In this document: positions 37,401-47,297 of the stretch, one piece after another
Position numbering within the stretch: the stretch's first letter is position 1
How the letters are laid out: every line of letters starts with the position of its first letter
Source: Dulcicalothrix desertica PCC 7102
GTDB taxonomy: Bacteria > Cyanobacteriota > Cyanobacteriia > Cyanobacteriales > Nostocaceae
Direction of reading: 5' to 3'
Assembly: GCF_003991905.1 (NCBI RefSeq)
Contig: NZ_RSCL01000014.1
Coordinates: 247,657 to 311,656 of the forward strand
Length of the DNA: 64,000 nt
Notes under the pieces: generated by a model
The model's database searches: none
Told to the model about the DNA's origin: nothing
What the model saw: only the letters and a program-made list of their open reading frames with translations
Made by a program: the position numbers and the translations under genes

Positions 37401-38480
37401 ATGAGCAGTTCGCCTACCACTTTAAAAGTTTCTTCTGAATCTACTACAGTCAACTGGTCTTCATTACTTCAACAAATTCTCGACCATCAATCATTATCAC
37501 GCCAACAAGCTGTTGAGTTGATGCAGGGCTGGTTGAACGAAGCTATACCCCTAGAATTATCAGGAGCAATATTAATTGGACTTCAAGCCAAAGGTGTGTC
37601 TTGCGACGAATTAGCAGGAATGGCACAGGTGCTACAATCTCTGTCGGTGAGCGAAGGGTCAATAGAACCTACAACTACTCCTTTAATTGATACTTGTGGC
37701 ACTGGAGGTGATGGCGCCTCTACATTTAATATTTCTACGGCGGTAGCATTTGTTGCAGCAGCAGCAGGTGTGCGAGTTGCAAAACATGGTAATCGCTCTG
37801 CATCAAGTCGAGTTGGCAGCGCGGATGTACTAGAATATTTAGGTGTAAATTTAAGTGCCCCTGGCGATAAGGTGCAAGCTGCTGTAGATTCTGTAGGTAT
37901 AAGCTTTTTATTTGCTCCTGGTTGGCATCCAGCAATGAAGGCAGTAGCTGGAATTAGAAAGAATTTAAAGGTAAGAACTGTATTTAACTTGCTAGGTCCT
38001 CTAGTAAACCCAATGCGTCCAACTGGACAGGTAATGGGAGTATATACCCCTAAATTACTAGAAACGATTGCGAATGCGATGCTGCAATTAGGAACGCACA
38101 AGGCTATTGTTTTAAATGGACGTGAAGGACTTGATGAGGCTTCTTTAGGAGATTTAACTGATTTAGCGGTTCTTAGTGATGGTAAGGTAGAGATGAAAAC
38201 TGTTGACCCTCAAGCTTTGGGACTTGTAAAGGCGCCTGTTACGGAACTGCGAGGTGGAGATGTTGAAGAAAATGCTGATATTTTGAAAGCTGTGTTACAG
38301 GGTAAAGGCACAACCGCACAAACTTCTGTTGTTGCGCTTAATGCTGGGTTAGCGCTAGAAGTGGGCGATGCTGTACCTTGGGGTGAGCATCAAAAAGGTA
38401 CAGAGTTAGCACTCGATATTTTGGCTAGCGGCGCAGCTTGGGATAAATTGGAATGCTTGGTCGAGTTTCTACGGTCTTAG
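37401..38480 (+). CDS. trpD: Anthranilate phosphoribosyltransferase
   Basis: The product has about 359 residues from ATG 37401 ([14 protein letters not shown]); a GTG nine bases earlier is possible. Family motifs are [17 protein letters not shown] (about 97), [20 protein letters not shown] (about 130) and [18 protein letters not shown] (about 198). It joins anthranilate to PRPP in tryptophan synthesis in the cytoplasm. No other trp gene is adjacent, as is usual in cyanobacteria. Its 3' end overlaps the converging aspartic-protease gene by 56 bases. Confidence 0.95.
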   Translation: MSSSPTTLKVSSESTTVNWSSLLQQILDHQSLSRQQAVELMQGWLNEAIPLELSGAILIGLQAKGVSCDELAGMAQVLQSLSVSEGSIEPTTTPLIDTCGTGGDGASTFNISTAVAFVAAAAGVRVAKHGNRSASSRVGSADVLEYLGVNLSAPGDKVQAAVDSVGISFLFAPGWHPAMKAVAGIRKNLKVRTVFNLLGPLVNPMRPTGQVMGVYTPKLLETIANAMLQLGTHKAIVLNGREGLDEASLGDLTDLAVLSDGKVEMKTVDPQALGLVKAPVTELRGGDVEENADILKAVLQGKGTTAQTSVVALNAGLALEVGDAVPWGEHQKGTELALDILASGAAWDKLECLVEFLRS

Positions 38481-39486
38481 TATCGGTGGGAGTATGAGGT
38501 CGAAATTGGACGACATCGCGCTTGATGGTTATGTCGTAGTCTCCAAAAAAGTCGTGTCCTAAAAGTCCAGTTTCTAGTCCTGCTCCTGCGATGGCAACTG
38601 GAATTTGTCCAACTTTGACTTCGCCAACTTCCATTGAATTTACATAACCAATGGGAAAAGTTACTGCTTTGGAACTAGCCGTATTAGCTTTAGCTTGACC
38701 AACAGGTACGATTGAAAGGAAGTCAGCCATTTTTTGAGTGATAACAGTTCCACTGGCGCCTGTATCGACTATCATCTCAAAATTTTGATTGCCGTTAAAT
38801 TTGACTTCAATAACTGGTGTACCTCCCATCCTGCGTTTAATTGGGACTGTAATTACTTGTTCTTCTGTTTCTTGGTTAATGAAAGCTTCGGGGGGAATAA
38901 TTGGTTGAACTTGCTGCTCAACTTGTGGTTGCTTGGGTTTGAGTGCGTAAACTGGAGCAATAATTTTTTGAGGTTTAGGAGCAGTTGCAATTTTGGCGTT
39001 CGCTTGAACTTGTGGTTTGTTCATAGTTTCAGGAACGACAACAACTTGAGTCACTTGGGGTTGTGGGGTTGGTTTTGCGGTTGCAATGGTTCTCAGTTGT
39101 GCTTGCTTGGCTCTTTGTTGGTACTCGCTAATTTTTTGCTGTGCGATTGAATAATAAGGGTCATCGCGCTGAACTTGTTTCATTAGCACAATTGCGTCTT
39201 GATATTGACCAGCTACTAACAGCCAATCATTAACCGATTGAGCCGATTGACTTATAGTATATGCACCAGCCGCTTTATCTAAACCTAACTCAAACGTCTT
39301 GGCTTGGTCTATGGTTTGAGGCGCCGACTCTGATGTTGAAGTGGAATTTTCCACTATTTGACCGTCAGTCTCTGTAGTCGCTGACATTGAAACAGATTGC
39401 CTTTCACTTTTAATTTGAGTTTGCTTGTCACAACTAGTAGTCAGGACTGCTATCGTAACTAATATTAGGTACCACGAGTTACGCAT
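38425..39486 (-). CDS. Retropepsin-like aspartic protease lipoprotein
   Basis: The 353-residue protein begins [20 protein letters not shown], a lipoprotein signal with the lipobox Cys at residue 19. A helical region resembling a TPR-like repeat follows (about 65-130), then a Pro/Gln-rich linker. A retropepsin-like domain (about 220-330) holds the catalytic motif [14 protein letters not shown] and a closing [12 protein letters not shown]. It would dimerise to form an aspartic protease at the periplasmic face. Substrate unknown. The last residues come from the strand opposite trpD. Confidence 0.88.
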   Translation of the reverse strand: MRNSWYLILVTIAVLTTSCDKQTQIKSERQSVSMSATTETDGQIVENSTSTSESAPQTIDQAKTFELGLDKAAGAYTISQSAQSVNDWLLVAGQYQDAIVLMKQVQRDDPYYSIAQQKISEYQQRAKQAQLRTIATAKPTPQPQVTQVVVVPETMNKPQVQANAKIATAPKPQKIIAPVYALKPKQPQVEQQVQPIIPPEAFINQETEEQVITVPIKRRMGGTPVIEVKFNGNQNFEMIVDTGASGTVITQKMADFLSIVPVGQAKANTASSKAVTFPIGYVNSMEVGEVKVGQIPVAIAGAGLETGLLGHDFFGDYDITIKRDVVQFRPHTPTDTKTVETRPSIPIYPKLRR

Positions 39487-39629
39487 CGAAGTAATTAGAT
39501 TTTTGCTCTTATAGTTTAAATTCTACCTGCTTTCCTTTGTTCCACAAAATCCAATAAATATACTTATGGCATAATTAACCATCGGAACCATTCGCTCTTA
39601 AATACTTTAACTTTTTTACTGTGCAGCAT

Positions 39630-40796
39630 ATGTCACTGTCTGACGCTATACCTGCTTTACTCGTACTAGCAGATGGAACATCTTATCGTGGCTGGTCTTT
39701 TGGCGCCATTGGTACCACTATTGGAGAAGTAGTCTTCAATACAGGTATGACGGGATATCAAGAAGTCCTGACAGACCCCAGCTACTGTGGTCAGATAGTT
39801 CTTTTTACCTATCCAGAATTGGGAAACACTGGTGTCAATCCTCTTGATGAGGAATCTGACCGTCCACAGGTTCGCGGCGCCATTGCTCGTAACATTTGCC
39901 ACCGTCCTAGTAACTGGCGTTCTACCCAGTCACTGTCTGATTATCTAAAGCAGCACCAAATACCTGGTATTTACGGTATAGATACACGCGCACTAACTCG
40001 TAAAATCCGTAATTTTGGAGCAATGAACGGCGGTATCTCAACGTCCATTCTCGACGAGAACGAATTACTTGAACAAATTCAAACGGCGCCGAATATGGAA
40101 GGTTTGAACTTGGTGCGTGAAGTAACAACACAATCTGTATACGAATGGTCAGACCCAACTACAGCGGTTTGGGAATTTAACCCTAAATGTAAAAGTGATT
40201 CAAAAAATAGTTTTACAGTTGTAGCTTTAGATTTTGGCGTAAAACGTAACATTCTGAGACGATTAGCTTCTTACGGTTGCCGTGTTGTCGTAGTACCCGC
40301 CACCACGAGTGCAGAAGAGATTTTAAAATATAACCCAGATGGTATATTTCTCTCGAATGGGCCAGGAGACCCTGCGACTGTTTTAGAGGGTATTGCGACG
40401 ACAAAGGCATTACTCGAAGCCGAAAAGCCAATGTTTGGAATTTGTATGGGACACCAAATTTTAGGTCACGCATTGGGGGCAGAGACCTTTAAGCTCAAAT
40501 TTGGGCATCGCGGTTTAAATCAACCCGCAGGCTTAACTGAGAAAATAGAAATTACCAGTCAAAATCACAGCTTTGCCATAAACCCAGACTCACTACCAAC
40601 ATCCCAGGTCGAAGTCAGCCATTTAAACCTGAACGACCGTACAGTAGCAGGTGTTCGTCACAAACAACTGCCAGTATTCTCAGTGCAGTATCATCCCGAA
40701 GCGAGTCCTGGACCCCACGATGCTGACTACTTGTTTGAGCAGTTTGTGGAAGAAATGAGCAAAGCAAGACAGTCACAAACGGCAAATGTTTGTTGA
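39630..40796 (+). CDS. carA: Carbamoyl-phosphate synthase small subunit
   Basis: The product is 388 residues from ATG 39630 ([20 protein letters not shown]); a GTG nine bases earlier is in frame. The CarA-specific N-domain ([20 protein letters not shown]) is followed by a class I glutamine amidotransferase domain. That domain has FLSNGPGDP, nucleophile Cys in [15 protein letters not shown] (about 265) and the His/Glu pair in [11 protein letters not shown] (about 352). It supplies ammonia to CarB for arginine and pyrimidine synthesis. carB is not nearby. Confidence 0.97.
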   Translation: MSLSDAIPALLVLADGTSYRGWSFGAIGTTIGEVVFNTGMTGYQEVLTDPSYCGQIVLFTYPELGNTGVNPLDEESDRPQVRGAIARNICHRPSNWRSTQSLSDYLKQHQIPGIYGIDTRALTRKIRNFGAMNGGISTSILDENELLEQIQTAPNMEGLNLVREVTTQSVYEWSDPTTAVWEFNPKCKSDSKNSFTVVALDFGVKRNILRRLASYGCRVVVVPATTSAEEILKYNPDGIFLSNGPGDPATVLEGIATTKALLEAEKPMFGICMGHQILGHALGAETFKLKFGHRGLNQPAGLTEKIEITSQNHSFAINPDSLPTSQVEVSHLNLNDRTVAGVRHKQLPVFSVQYHPEASPGPHDADYLFEQFVEEMSKARQSQTANVC

Positions 40797-40890
40797 CCAT
40801 TGGCAATTAACTTTGTTTGGGGTCTATTATAGACAAAATGCATTAAATTCATCTATACTTGAGCGTTCGTTTTAAGACGAGGAGGGAGTT

Positions 40891-41253
40891 ATTGCTGAAC
40901 CACTAAATTTAACCGTTAGCCTGCGAGGTACCCGCGAAGTTCGGGATAACTGTCAGCTATTCCGTCTCACAGGCTTATTAGATGCCTTCTCTGAACCTAC
41001 ATTCCGCAAGGTTATTGGAGGCAAAATTGATGAGGGTCCAAAGAATATTATCTTAGACCTCTCACAAATTGATTTTGTAGACAGTTCTGGGTTAGGCGCC
41101 CTTGTGCAACTCGCCAAGCAGGCACAGAATAACGAAGGAACCTTACAAATTGTCACAAACGCCCGCGTCACTCAAACAGTCAAACTTGTACGTCTAGAGA
41201 AATTTCTCGCCCTGCAAACAAGTGTTGACGCGGCTTTAGAGAATATCAAGTAG
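40891..41253 (+). CDS. STAS-domain anti-sigma factor antagonist, apparent ATT start
   Basis: The frame encodes 120 residues including FRLTGLLDAFSEPTFRKVIG, IILDLSQIDFVDSSGLGALV (phosphorylatable Ser in DSSG) and LQIVTNARVTQTVKLV, a clear STAS antagonist of the SpoIIAA type. It would bind an anti-sigma kinase and be switched by Ser phosphorylation. An in-frame TAA lies 18 bases upstream of ATT 40891, and no ATG, GTG or TTG occurs before the conserved region. GAGGAGGG lies five bases before the ATT, so ATT is the likely initiator (IAEPLNLTVSL). Conservation begins near residue 6. Confidence 0.88.
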   Translation: MAEPLNLTVSLRGTREVRDNCQLFRLTGLLDAFSEPTFRKVIGGKIDEGPKNIILDLSQIDFVDSSGLGALVQLAKQAQNNEGTLQIVTNARVTQTVKLVRLEKFLALQTSVDAALENIK

Positions 41254-41532
41254 CTTTGTTGCTTGATTGTAACGACAAATTACAACCAGCTATCCGATGT
41301 CAAAAATCTGGATAGCTTTAATTTTTACGTAAATTTTAGATATAATAAGCTGTTTAGAGTGTGATAATGCGCTAAAGTGTTATCTACAGATCGCTTGAAT
41401 CGTAAAGCCTGATATTAAAAGTAATTTTATGTAATCCCTAATGATGCCTTTTTGACCCGTAATGGGAGATTGCGGGCAAAGTAGTTTGGTTCCACCCCCA
41501 AGTTGTGCTGCGTTAATCGCGATATGTAAACA

Positions 41533-42045
41533 GTGAGGAATGATGAATTTGTGAAATTATCGGAGGAACAACCATTTGAAGATGACTCAGAGAGTAGGTG
41601 TCATGATAACCCTTGGAACCAAGTACTGAAAGCTGCTTGTAACAAGTTACCGACTCAAATATCTCTAGCCGAACTTCGACAAATTTCTCCTACTGCTTTA
41701 GCCTATTTGGGGGATGCAGTTTATGAACTGTACTTTAGAATGTACTATCTCCTACCACCGCAGCGAATCGATAGTTATCATCGTTCGGTAGTTGCACAAG
41801 TACGAGCGGAGATGCAAGCGCGCCATTTGCAAGCGCTAGCACCAGAATTGACCGATAACGAATTAGAAATCGTCCGTAGAGGCCGCAATGCTACTACCGG
41901 AAGACCAAAGCGAGTGAGTGCCGAAACATATCAACAAGCAACAAGCTTAGAGACCTTAGTTGGTTACTTATATTTAACTGACGAAGCGCGTTTAGTAGAA
42001 CTCCTGCACAAAATACCGACCGAATCAATCGAATCACATATTTAG
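41533..42045 (+). CDS. mrnC: Mini-ribonuclease III
   Basis: The 170-residue protein contains the RNase III catalytic domain without a dsRNA-binding domain: LAYLGDAVYELYFRMYYLL (catalytic Asp in GDAVYE), VAQVRAEMQARHLQ and a C-terminal TSLETLVGYLYLTDEARLVE (second metal-binding Glu). Mini-III trims 23S rRNA precursors in bacteria. The first 35 residues are variable. GTG 41533 is the longest start, and an in-frame GTG 18 bases on is possible. The rRNA methyltransferase gene starts 113 bases downstream, so the pair may form a ribosome-maturation unit. Confidence 0.92.
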   Translation: MRNDEFVKLSEEQPFEDDSESRCHDNPWNQVLKAACNKLPTQISLAELRQISPTALAYLGDAVYELYFRMYYLLPPQRIDSYHRSVVAQVRAEMQARHLQALAPELTDNELEIVRRGRNATTGRPKRVSAETYQQATSLETLVGYLYLTDEARLVELLHKIPTESIESHI

Positions 42046-42158
42046 AACAAGTAGTGGTATTTCTACCTAAAATAACCTCTTGCGCTTGCATTTGGGTTGA
42101 ATTGTAGTGATAGAAGTGCCGGAAACGCACATGAAATTAGGGACTTATCATACTTATC

Positions 42159-43502
42159 ATGGCTAACAAAACCAAAAAAATTAACGCCCCCCGTGAACAG
42201 CAACGCGGGCAATCCCTCAAAATTAAGGGTAAGCGCGTAGTTGGGAATTCAGTTGGAACTCCAAGAAGAGCTAATGGCAACGGTAGTAGCGCTCCTAGTC
42301 CACGTCCACAAGCTAAGTTATCGCTGCCAAATGTATCGAAAAAGGGATTTGACAAAAATAAAGATAGAGATAGAGACAGAGACAGAGATAGAGATATCGA
42401 TAGTCCCGTTCCAAGTCCTCGCTTAAACGGTAAATTTTCAGTTCCATCAGTCAAGCCAATTGATAGCAAGCGAGTTGAGAACAAGCAATTCGACGGCAAG
42501 CGAGATGAAGGTAGAAAATATGAAGGTAAATTTGAGGGTAAATCCGAGGGTCGCAAATTCGAGGGTCGCAAATTTGAGGCTCGAAAAGGTGAAAGCGCCC
42601 TTCCAACTCGCCAAGGTGTGAGAATTAAAGGCAAACGAGTCGTTCCACATTCCATTGGCGCCGCAAGTCGGTTTGTCAAAGACGACATCGCCGAATTTGA
42701 TACAGATACACAGTCAGAAACTAGTGACATGATTTATGGTCGTCACCCTGTTTTGACGGCATTAGAAGGTACACGTCATCTCAACCGTATCTGGATTACT
42801 CCTCGTTTACGTTATGATCCCCGTTTTCATTCGTTGATTCTTCAGGCGAAAGAAAATGGTACAGTAATCGATGAAGTTGAACCAAGGCGCCTAGATCAAA
42901 TTACTGAGCAAGCAAATCACCAAGGTGTAGCAGCACAAGTAGCTCCCTATAACTATGCTGATTTGCATGATTTAATCACTCAAGCCTTTAAAAAGAGCTA
43001 TGCACCAGTAATTGTGGTCGCAGACGGCATCACCGATCCCCATAACCTCGGCGCCATTATTCGTACTGCTGAAGCTATTGGCGCCCACGGGTTGGTTATA
43101 CCACAACGACGTTGTGCTGGTATCACTTCCACTGTCATGAAAGTCGCAGCAGGTGCGTTAGAAAACTTTACCGTTTCAAGGGTGACAAACCTAAGCCGTG
43201 CATTAGAAGATTTAAAAGCAGCGGGCTTTTGGATTTACGGCACTGCCGATGATGCTAGCGTTCCACTGCACTCAGTTGATTTTGGCAACCCCAAAGACGA
43301 CAAAAAACTCAGCCCCATCGTTATTGTTATTGGTTCTGAGGGTGAAGGTCTTAGTTTGCTGACACAGCGCGCATGTGATGTTTTGGTGTCAATTCCCTTA
43401 TCCGGTAAGACTCCTAGCCTTAATGCCTCCGTAGCAGCAGGTATGACACTTTACGAAATTTATCGTCAACGTTGGGTAAATACCTTACATCCTGATAAGT
43501 AA
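42159..43502 (+). CDS. rlmB: 23S rRNA (guanosine-2'-O-)-methyltransferase RlmB with repetitive basic N-terminus
   Basis: The 447-residue protein has a C-terminal SPOUT/TrmH domain (from about 190): [36 protein letters not shown] (motif 1), [20 protein letters not shown] (motif 2) and [20 protein letters not shown] (motif 3). It should methylate G2251 of 23S rRNA. The first 185 residues are low-complexity and highly basic, with an Asp-Arg dipeptide run near 70 and a repeated [15 protein letters not shown] block near 125-145, probably an RNA-binding tail. Long N-terminal tails are common in cyanobacterial RlmB, but their repeats vary quickly. Confidence 0.93.
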   Translation: MANKTKKINAPREQQRGQSLKIKGKRVVGNSVGTPRRANGNGSSAPSPRPQAKLSLPNVSKKGFDKNKDRDRDRDRDRDIDSPVPSPRLNGKFSVPSVKPIDSKRVENKQFDGKRDEGRKYEGKFEGKSEGRKFEGRKFEARKGESALPTRQGVRIKGKRVVPHSIGAASRFVKDDIAEFDTDTQSETSDMIYGRHPVLTALEGTRHLNRIWITPRLRYDPRFHSLILQAKENGTVIDEVEPRRLDQITEQANHQGVAAQVAPYNYADLHDLITQAFKKSYAPVIVVADGITDPHNLGAIIRTAEAIGAHGLVIPQRRCAGITSTVMKVAAGALENFTVSRVTNLSRALEDLKAAGFWIYGTADDASVPLHSVDFGNPKDDKKLSPIVIVIGSEGEGLSLLTQRACDVLVSIPLSGKTPSLNASVAAGMTLYEIYRQRWVNTLHPDK

Positions 43503-43611
43503 GCGACAAATTCTTGGAAAAAGTTAGAGTAAAAGAGTATAAAGAAATGTAAACACACTTTTTTCAACGTACCTTTTACACACTACTCAAAACATCTACT
43601 TGGTGAAAGCC

Positions 43612-43914
43612 ATGACAAGCGTTTGGAATAACTTCAAAGAATTGTTGATCAACGTATATCAAAATATTGGTATGGCGTGGTGGGTCGAGGTTAAAACTCA
43701 GTCCCCCCGCTGCACCTATTATTTCGGTCCATTCCTAACTTCAGCAGAAGCTAGTGCCTCTCGCAAAGGTTACATCGATGACCTTGAACAAGAAGGCGCC
43801 ACAGGGGTATCTGTTACAGTCAAGCGCTGCAAACCCGGTGTTTTAACAGTAGCAGATGACTTGGGGGAATTGACTGACCGTAAAGTTCGGCCTATCTTTA
43901 GCGGTCAAATGTAA
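43612..43914 (+). CDS. DUF1816 protein
   Basis: The product is 100 residues from ATG 43612 (MTSVWNNFKELLINVYQNIG). The family core is AWWVEVKTQSPRCTYYFGPF then LEQEGATGVSVTVKRCKP. DUF1816 proteins are small and nearly confined to cyanobacteria; they resemble part of CpcD-type linker domains and may bind phycobilisome-related partners, though this is unproven. An upstream TTG in the same frame has a poorer context. It is probably a single-gene transcript. Confidence 0.85.
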   Translation: MTSVWNNFKELLINVYQNIGMAWWVEVKTQSPRCTYYFGPFLTSAEASASRKGYIDDLEQEGATGVSVTVKRCKPGVLTVADDLGELTDRKVRPIFSGQM

Positions 43915-44012
43915 CCAAAGGCTTTTTACCGTTTCCCAGCTTTTGCTCTGGGGAACGCATTAAGTCTTTAATCAACACAGAAATACAAACTTGAGATACC
44001 TTTCAATAACAT

Positions 44013-44092
44013 CTTGTAGAACAGGCATCCCTGCCTGTTCCTTCAAGGTGTATATTTTTGTTAGGACGGGCAAGGATGCCCATCCCACAAGA
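44013..44092. repeat. Two dispersed palindromic repeats after the amidase gene
   Basis: One copy (GAACAGGCATCCCTGCCTGT) is at 44019-44038 and a second (GGACGGGCAAGGATGCCCAT, then CCCACAAGAG) at 44063-44092. They fill the space between the converging DUF1816 and amidase genes. Confidence 0.8.
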
Positions 44093-44097
44093 GTCAA

Positions 44098-45573
44098 CTA
44101 GTAACCAGGTGGAATTAGAAAACCCTGAGTAAATGCAGCAAGTTGCCGCGCAATACTTAATAATTCCATTTCCCTCCACCGTTTACCAATAACTTGTACA
44201 CCAATAGGTAATCCTGTATTATCTTTACCAATGGGGATCACCATAACCGGATGCCCAGTAAAAGCAAACGGCATAGTATAGGCGCCACTAGCCAGCAAAT
44301 ATGGTATTTTTCTACCATTAACATAAATAGCTGACCCTTTCGCGCGATGAGTAAAAGCAGTACAAGTTGCAACCGGACACAACCAAACATCCCAATTTTC
44401 CAACGCTTCATCCATCTGGGCAATAATTCGGTCACGTTGTGTCAACACCTCAAAATATTTCTTAGGATTAGGATTTAATAAGTTTGGCAAAAGCTGACTC
44501 AAGTTGCTGAGGTCGCGTAGAGCTTTATCACCTTGAGTTGCTTCGCGAAACATAAACGGAAGCACTTGCCACAAATCATCAAAGTCCCAAGGTTTCGCAT
44601 ATCCCATGCTGAGAGCCACAAGTAAGTTGTATAATTGTAAAGTTTTTGCTAAATCAAACTTTTTTGGACTCCAGTTTTCTACATAGGCGCCTGTTTGAGC
44701 TAAGTTACTCACAAATGATTTAATTGCAGCTTGAATTTCTAAAGCAACTGGAATTTCTTGCCAGCCATCAGTCCAAGCAATTTTTAAGTTTTGTAAAGAT
44801 TTGTTTGATGGAGTATCCAGAGGAACTGGCGCCACATCAGGTTGCCTTGAATCTGTACCTAATGAGATTGAGAACCATAATTGCAAATCTTCTATTGAGC
44901 GAGCAAAGCATCCTGGTGTGAGTATGTGTCGAATACATTTAGGCTGTCCAGGCACTTCTGGGATGTGTCCGGCAGTAGATATACGACGGTCTGTTGGTTT
45001 TAAACTATACACACCGCAAAAGTGAGCTGGTTGGCGCATTGAACCACCAATATCATCTCCTATTTCTAAAGGCGCCATTCCAGTCGCGACCGCAACAGCG
45101 CTACCACCTGAACTTCCACCTGCTGTACAATCTAAATTCCAAGGATTATTTACTCTTTCAAATAAATCATTTGTACTTTGATAATCACTTGCTAATTTAG
45201 CCAGATTTGATTTTCCTATAATAATTGCTCCTGCTGCGCGTAATCTTTTTACAACAGTCGCATCTTGAGCGGGGATATAATCTTTAAGCCTTTTATATCC
45301 TGCGGTTGTTCTTAGTCCTGCTGTTTCGTATACATCTTTAACGGTCATTGGAACACCGTGTAAAACTCCCCAGTTTTCACCTCTTGCTAACGCTTCGTCT
45401 GCTTGTTTCGCTGTTGTGCGTGCGCGTTCATCAAGTGTACATATGGCGTTTAGTTTAGAATTATGTTTAGAAATTTGAGCTAGATGTGCTTCTAAAACTT
45501 CAACAGCAGAGACTTCGCGTGTGCGTATCACTTCTGCTATTTTATGAGCAGGTAAAAAAACTATATTATTCAT
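44098..45573 (-). CDS. Amidase-signature hydrolase, first of a tandem pair
   Basis: I start at ATG 45573 (MNNIVFLPAHKIAEVIRTRE), giving 491 residues that align end to end with the neighbouring amidase. A longer frame overlaps that gene. The amidase-signature triad is visible: Lys in VPMTVKDVYETAG (about 77), cis-Ser in GGSSGGSAVAVA (about 152) and nucleophile Ser in DDIGGSMRQPAHF (about 176). It should hydrolyse a C-N bond of a small amide. The substrate is not predictable: the fatty-acid amide and GatA-like branches share these motifs, but it is too divergent from GatA to be the tRNA subunit. Its start follows the upstream amidase stop by two bases, so the genes form an operon. Confidence 0.9.
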   Translation of the reverse strand: MNNIVFLPAHKIAEVIRTREVSAVEVLEAHLAQISKHNSKLNAICTLDERARTTAKQADEALARGENWGVLHGVPMTVKDVYETAGLRTTAGYKRLKDYIPAQDATVVKRLRAAGAIIIGKSNLAKLASDYQSTNDLFERVNNPWNLDCTAGGSSGGSAVAVATGMAPLEIGDDIGGSMRQPAHFCGVYSLKPTDRRISTAGHIPEVPGQPKCIRHILTPGCFARSIEDLQLWFSISLGTDSRQPDVAPVPLDTPSNKSLQNLKIAWTDGWQEIPVALEIQAAIKSFVSNLAQTGAYVENWSPKKFDLAKTLQLYNLLVALSMGYAKPWDFDDLWQVLPFMFREATQGDKALRDLSNLSQLLPNLLNPNPKKYFEVLTQRDRIIAQMDEALENWDVWLCPVATCTAFTHRAKGSAIYVNGRKIPYLLASGAYTMPFAFTGHPVMVIPIGKDNTGLPIGVQVIGKRWREMELLSIARQLAAFTQGFLIPPGY

Positions 45574-45575
45574 AA

Positions 45576-47042
45576 TTAAAGATGTGGATGTTGAAAACTT
45601 TGAATAACTTCGGTTATTTTCTGCGCTATTGCTAGTAATTCCATTTCTTGCCAACGTTTACCTATTATTTGCATTCCTATCGGTAATCCATTTTTAGTTT
45701 GTCCAATCGGAATTACAACAACTGGATGACCTGTAAGATTAAATGGTACTGCATAGGCGCCATTAGCCATTTGATATGGCACTTTTCGATTATCAACTTC
45801 AATAGCTACTCCTTGAGGTCGATGGGTAAATGCTGGTGTTATTGCAACTGGACACAGTAATACATCACTTTTTTCTAGTTCTTTATCCATTTGTGAAATC
45901 AACTTATCTCGTTCTTGTAAAATTTCAAAATATCCTTTCAAAGTTGGATTAATACCAATTGGAAATGCGATGTTAGGAATATTGCTGATTTGCCGTAGTG
46001 CTTTATCTCCTGTTGTTGCTTCACGGAATAAAAATCTAATGTTATGACGAAAATAATCTAAATCTTGAGTTTGTGTAAGTGGTACAATATATGTACCTAG
46101 CGCGTAATAAATTTGCCATGCTGCTAAAAAGTCGAATTCTAATAAAGCGCGCTCAATTTGGGCGCCTGCATTTGTAAGTTTTTTAATTGTGCTTTGTATG
46201 GCTAATTTAATATCTTCTGCAACTGTCCATATTGATATTTCATCAATCCATCCAATTTGTAAATCCTCAAGATTACGCTGACTTGGAGTATCTAAAGGTA
46301 CTGGTGGAATATCAGGTTGACGAATATCGGCGCCTGCAATTATTGATAAACAAAGTCTTAAATCTTCTACCGAACGAGTCAAGGCGCCTACGGTCATCAT
46401 AGAGCGAATGCTTCCAACTCCAACAGGCAAATTACCCGTTGTTGGAACTCTTCGGTCTGTTGGTTTGAGTCCAAATATGCCACAAAAATGTGCAGGTTGA
46501 CGAATTGAACCACCAAAGTCTGAACAAATATCCAAGGGTGATAAACCTGCGGCAACTGCTGCGGCGCCACCACTTGAACTTCCACCCGGTGTATAATTTA
46601 AATTCCAAGGGTTATTTACACGCGGGAAAATTTCGTTGTTACCCTGATAGTCTCCGCTTGCGGTAGCTAAATTTGTTTTGCCAAGAATAATAGCTCCAGC
46701 CGCACGCATTCTTTGCACTACTGTTGCATCTTGGTTGGGTATATAGTCTTTAAGTGGTTTGTAACCTGCTGTTGTACGAAGCCCAGCAGTTTCAAATGCA
46801 TCCTTTATAGTTATGGGGACTCCGTGTAAAATTCCCCAACTTTCGCCACGTGAAGTTGCTTCATCGGCAAGCTTTGCATTTTTGAGCGCGTTTTCTGTAT
46901 TGAGAGTACAAATTGCGTTGAGTTCGGAATTATACTTATCTATTTTGTGTAAATAAGCATTTACTACTTCTAGCGACGAGGTTTGCCGTTCTTGTATCAT
47001 TCGAGCAAGCTTGTGAACGGGCATGAAGGTTAGATCATTCAT
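45576..47042 (-). CDS. Amidase-signature hydrolase, second of a tandem pair
   Basis: This 488-residue paralogue of the next gene keeps the triad: Lys in VPITIKDAFETAG (about 77), cis-Ser in GGSSSGGAAAVA (about 152) and nucleophile Ser in SDFGGSIRQPAHF (about 176). The two share the layout MNDLTFMPVHKLARMIQERQ versus MNNIVFLPAHKIAEVIRTRE and almost identical C-termini (NGLPIGMQIIGKRWQEMELL), so they arose by duplication. Being first in the operon, it faces the TetR gene across a region with repeated palindromes and is likely under its control. Confidence 0.9.
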   Translation of the reverse strand: MNDLTFMPVHKLARMIQERQTSSLEVVNAYLHKIDKYNSELNAICTLNTENALKNAKLADEATSRGESWGILHGVPITIKDAFETAGLRTTAGYKPLKDYIPNQDATVVQRMRAAGAIILGKTNLATASGDYQGNNEIFPRVNNPWNLNYTPGGSSSGGAAAVAAGLSPLDICSDFGGSIRQPAHFCGIFGLKPTDRRVPTTGNLPVGVGSIRSMMTVGALTRSVEDLRLCLSIIAGADIRQPDIPPVPLDTPSQRNLEDLQIGWIDEISIWTVAEDIKLAIQSTIKKLTNAGAQIERALLEFDFLAAWQIYYALGTYIVPLTQTQDLDYFRHNIRFLFREATTGDKALRQISNIPNIAFPIGINPTLKGYFEILQERDKLISQMDKELEKSDVLLCPVAITPAFTHRPQGVAIEVDNRKVPYQMANGAYAVPFNLTGHPVVVIPIGQTKNGLPIGMQIIGKRWQEMELLAIAQKITEVIQSFQHPHL

Positions 47043-47188
47043 AGAGTTTTGGATTATCGTAGGGGGCTAGCGTAGGGAGGGCGGGTTTACAAAATTTTTA
47101 ATACGGTTTTAGGATATCTGTTAACCCGCCCTTACCATAGGAGATCGAGGAGCGTACACAACTGATGCAACTCGCTCTAATTGATATT

Positions 47189-47246
47189 AAGTTAATTATA
47201 TTAACTTTTAGTTAATTGTGTTAACTAATTAGTAATTGTGCTAACT
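47189..47246. promoter_or_regulatory. Three adjacent inverted repeats, candidate TetR operators
   Basis: AAGTTAAT-TAT-ATTAACTT (47189-47207) and TTAGTTAA-TTGTG-TTAACTAA (47208-47228) have perfect 8-base arms. A third, degenerate copy TTAGTAATTGTGCTAAC follows at 47229-47245. They share TTAA half-sites and sit between the divergent amidase operon and the TetR gene, where a TetR regulator would bind to control both. Confidence 0.75.
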
Positions 47247-47288
47247 CAGCACTCAGAACTCAGCACTCAGAACTCAGTACTCAGAACT
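47244..47288 (+). repeat. Heptamer tandem repeat ACTCAG(C/A/T)
   Basis: Six full copies of ACTCAGN follow one another (C, A, C, A, T, A at the variable base) and end ten bases before the TetR start. Short tandem heptamers of this type are known in heterocystous cyanobacteria. Here they fill the TetR leader. Confidence 0.9.
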
Positions 47289-47297
47289 ATTTTTGAC

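Noticed and set aside
45574..45654. 27-codon N-terminal extension of the second amidase
   Set aside because: It overlaps the end of the upstream amidase, and the paralogue's start aligns with ATG 45573.
44098..47042. gatA (tRNA amidotransferase subunit)
   Set aside because: There are two tandem copies under a TetR-type gene, no gatB or gatC, and the sequences fit the general amidase branch better.
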